Notes under the pieces: generated by a model
The model's input: the letters and a program-made list of their open reading frames with translations, nothing else
What the model was told of the DNA's origin: nothing
The model's database searches: none
Origin: Rallus limicola
Lineage: Eukaryota > Chordata > Aves > Gruiformes > Rallidae
Assembly: GCA_022605955.1 (NCBI GenBank)
Contig: JAKCOZ010000003.1
Span: 59,582,179 to 59,646,178, forward strand
Reading direction: 5' to 3'
DNA length: 64,000 bases
Translations under genes and position numbers: made by a program
Shown: positions 24,380 to 64,000 of the stretch, piece by piece
How positions within the stretch are numbered: position 1 is the stretch's first letter
Layout of the letters: each line of letters begins with the position of its first letter

Positions 24380-24528
24380 GCGGCCGGGCCGGCTCCTCCC
24401 TGCGCACAAACCCGGCCGCGCCGGGCCGGGCGTGCGGAGAGCCGCCGCCGCTCCCGCGCTACTTAAGCGGGGAGGGCGCAGCCCGGCAGCCCCGCGGGGG
24501 GATCCGGCGGGGGGAGGGGGGCCGAGGC

Positions 24529-24592
24529 AAAAAAGAAAAAAAAAAAAAAGCTAATAATTGATTATAATAATAATCATCATCATCATCTCTCT
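24529..24592 (+). repeat. A-run and AAT/ATC triplet repeat in NPR3 leader region
   Basis: An A-rich run (about 24529-24549), then 'attataataataatcatcat' and 'catcatc' (about 24560-24592). A simple-sequence island embedded in otherwise GC-rich promoter/5' leader DNA. Confidence 0.75.
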
Positions 24593-24620
24593 ATAAGCAA
24601 ACCAGACAAGCCGAGCCGAG

Positions 24621-24635
24621 ATGCTCCGTCCGTAA
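24621..24635 (+). promoter_or_regulatory. Short upstream ORF in NPR3 5' leader
   Basis: ATG CTC CGT CCG TAA, four codons and a stop, 145 bases before the main ATG. Its start has G at -3 (context CCGAG before ATG). Whether it is in the mRNA depends on the unknown start site. If so it would modestly reduce or regulate NPR3 translation. Confidence 0.4.
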
Positions 24636-24779
24636 CCCGCAGGCTGGGGCAGGTTGTGAATTCGCCAAACACCTGAGAAATAAAGCACGACCGAACAATT
24701 TCGAGGCGGGCGGGGAAGGGGGGCGAAAAGTTTGCCGGAGCTCGGGCGTCTCGGGGTGGGGTGAGGGGGGGCGGGCGCG

Positions 24780-62084
<37,305 letters not shown>

Positions 62085-64000
62085 GTTAGTACAATCCATT
62101 GAAAGTTCTATAAACTCTTTACTCATCACCCAAACATCTCCACTCCTCGCAGCACACCCTTGATGGGAAGCAGAGAGTCAACATAATCATCTGTGGTAAC
62201 AAGACAGTGAACATGCTTTGATTGTCCTTTTGTGTATATCCAAATCATTTTATTGACTCAGGGCCTTGTCCTGTAACCACTTACATCTCTGAGTAACTTT
62301 ATTCATGGAAGTATTTGCAGTGAGTTCCTGTTGTTTGTAATTACTTAATAAAGTCCCCTGGCCTCGAAAGCCTTTGGTACTTGCCAACTCAATTGTTCAG
62401 GCCACAATCATGCAAGAGATTTGTATCACTTGGCTGGTACCATGTTTAGTTTTTGAGTATTGAGTAGAATTTGACTGGTAGTTAGAAAGAGATTCCTATT
62501 TTAGTATAAGAGAGCATTTGGATTTCAGAGTTGTGCATTTAACTTAATAAACTGAGGTCAGTGCAGGGTTATAAGTGATTTTTTTTTTTCCCTGTTCAAG
62601 TACAATAATTCTTACACTGCTATTCAGCAAATCTGAAGTCTTTAGAGTGTGGATCCTACACTGACAGAATAGATCAGTTATAGATGCTCAGCATCTTATA
62701 TGTTCACTATAACTTATCGTCCTAGGTTATGGAAGATAAGATAGGAAAACAGATTTCTCTGTGTAGAAGAATGAAAATATTACAGTGTAATAAAAAAATC
62801 CGTTTATTAAAAAATTGTAACAAAATTAAATGAGAAAAAAACCTGTTTCAGTTCACCAGGACACTTTGAGGGTTTTGAAAGATCCAGGAACCAGGATTAT
62901 TAATCAGGTGCTTAAAAACAGAAATTCTGCAAGGTGATTTTATTCTTGCATGTGTGTGGTGCTTGCATAATAATATGGGACTCACTAAAGCCTGTCTTTA
63001 AAAGAAAAAGAAAATACAAATCTGCCTTTATATTGGATGTCATTAGAGGTTCTTGCATCATTTATACATTCTGAATCTGAGGTGATAATCTTTAGATTTA
63101 TTTTTTTTTTAGCATTGCTGATACTGGGCTGGAATTGGTATGAGAAAAAGGCATCCCAAGGTGGTATAAAACTGTGCAAAGCAATGTTATAGGAACAGGA
63201 CTTAAACTCTTAAGTCATCTGGCACAAAAATTTCCACGTAAACCAACTGCAACACAGCATACAAACTGTGAGAAGGTGTACACACCTAAGCTCAACACCT
63301 AGTCATTGCATTTATGGTCAGAAAGGAGAGTGCAGTTCACATCATCTTCATGTAAAAGTTGAAATGGGTCAGAAGAATGCATCTGAGAAATGCCGCCTTC
63401 TCTCTGTTGACTGAAGGAAGATGGTCAGATGGATCTACACATCACACGTGTGAATTTCACCCTGGAGAGCTGATTCCACTCATTCAGAGCAGGAACGGGG
63501 GACAACCCTCTAATTACACTATGCAAGTAGAGCAGGGCTTTCTTTCCTTGGTGTATGAGCCTTTTGTTGTGCATCTGCACAAGCAGTACTATATGCACAT
63601 AGGGCTGGACTTACACCCTTCTGTTGGTCCTGCAACATGAGTGAAAGCATAAATGCAAAAATATAATTTTGAATATTCTCAGGATTTTTCCAGTGAAGAT
63701 TTGGGTACTTAGTGGGAAACGTAAAGACAGCCAGAGGGCTTGTTTGACACACAAAATAACTTGCCTGAATTCTTCAAAGGGCTTTAGAGGAAGACACATA
63801 GGAACAACTGTGTCTGATGAATGAGCAACTGCATTTCTTATCTATCATCTATATTCCTTTTCTTAATTCATCATACTACCTCCCCTGACATTACAAACAT
63901 AGCTTTCTTAGAGGGAGATGGGGGAATTACTTAGTTAATGTATAGTTTCCGTGAGAAACACAACTCAATAAGGAATCAGTTCTGTTGTTTGAACTCTGCA
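62085..64000 (+). other. NPR3: NPR3 intron 7, partial
   Basis: From the GTTAGT donor to the window end. I searched for the expected cytoplasmic-tail exon (starting KKYR) and did not find it. An AATAAA occurs at 62347-62352. Otherwise AT-rich without named repeats. Confidence 0.7.

Noticed and set aside
24181..24561. 126-codon plus-strand open frame upstream of NPR3
   Set aside because: GC-rich promoter sequence ending in a poly-lysine translation of an A run; no protein-like features.

Overview
This window is vertebrate nuclear DNA, almost certainly from a bird. Genes are split into short exons with GT-AG introns. The interspersed repeats are CR1 LINE fragments and avian-type solo LTRs; I see no Alu, L1 or B1 sequence and no bacterial gene organisation. 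The two genes I recognise, TARS1 and NPR3, are neighbours on human 5p13 and, as I recall, on the chicken Z chromosome, so Z linkage is a reasonable inference. I cannot name the species.

Left block (1 to about 7.4 kb): the 5' half of TARS1, cytoplasmic threonyl-tRNA synthetase, on the minus strand. Nine coding exons can be joined in frame (start codon at 7031, last visible exon ending at 841). They give 316 residues: a lysine-rich N-terminal extension, the TGS domain, the editing domain with its HxxxH and CxxxH motifs, and the entry to the catalytic core. The rest lies beyond base 1. Its CpG-island promoter carries a textbook ATF4-type amino-acid response element.

Spacer (about 7.4 to 24.2 kb): intergenic DNA between two divergent genes. 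It holds a 25-base poly-G run, several CR1 copies (one retaining an open piece of reverse transcriptase), a poly-C run, and no gene I can support.

Right block (24.2 to 64 kb): NPR3, the natriuretic peptide clearance receptor (NPR-C), on the plus strand. Seven coding exons join in frame from the ATG at 24780 to 62084. They encode the signal peptide, the whole ligand-binding ectodomain and the transmembrane helix (about 485 residues). The final exon with the short cytoplasmic tail is not in the window. Intron 3 is about 17 kb. Introns 4 and 5 each carry a solo LTR with perfect target-site duplications (6 bp and 5 bp). The exon 7 acceptor is a NAGNAG tandem site predicting two receptor forms that differ in the juxtamembrane segment.

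The two genes are not functionally linked: one charges tRNA-Thr in the cytosol, the other is a cell-surface receptor. I found no convincing undescribed system. The best leads are regulatory or mobile-element features.
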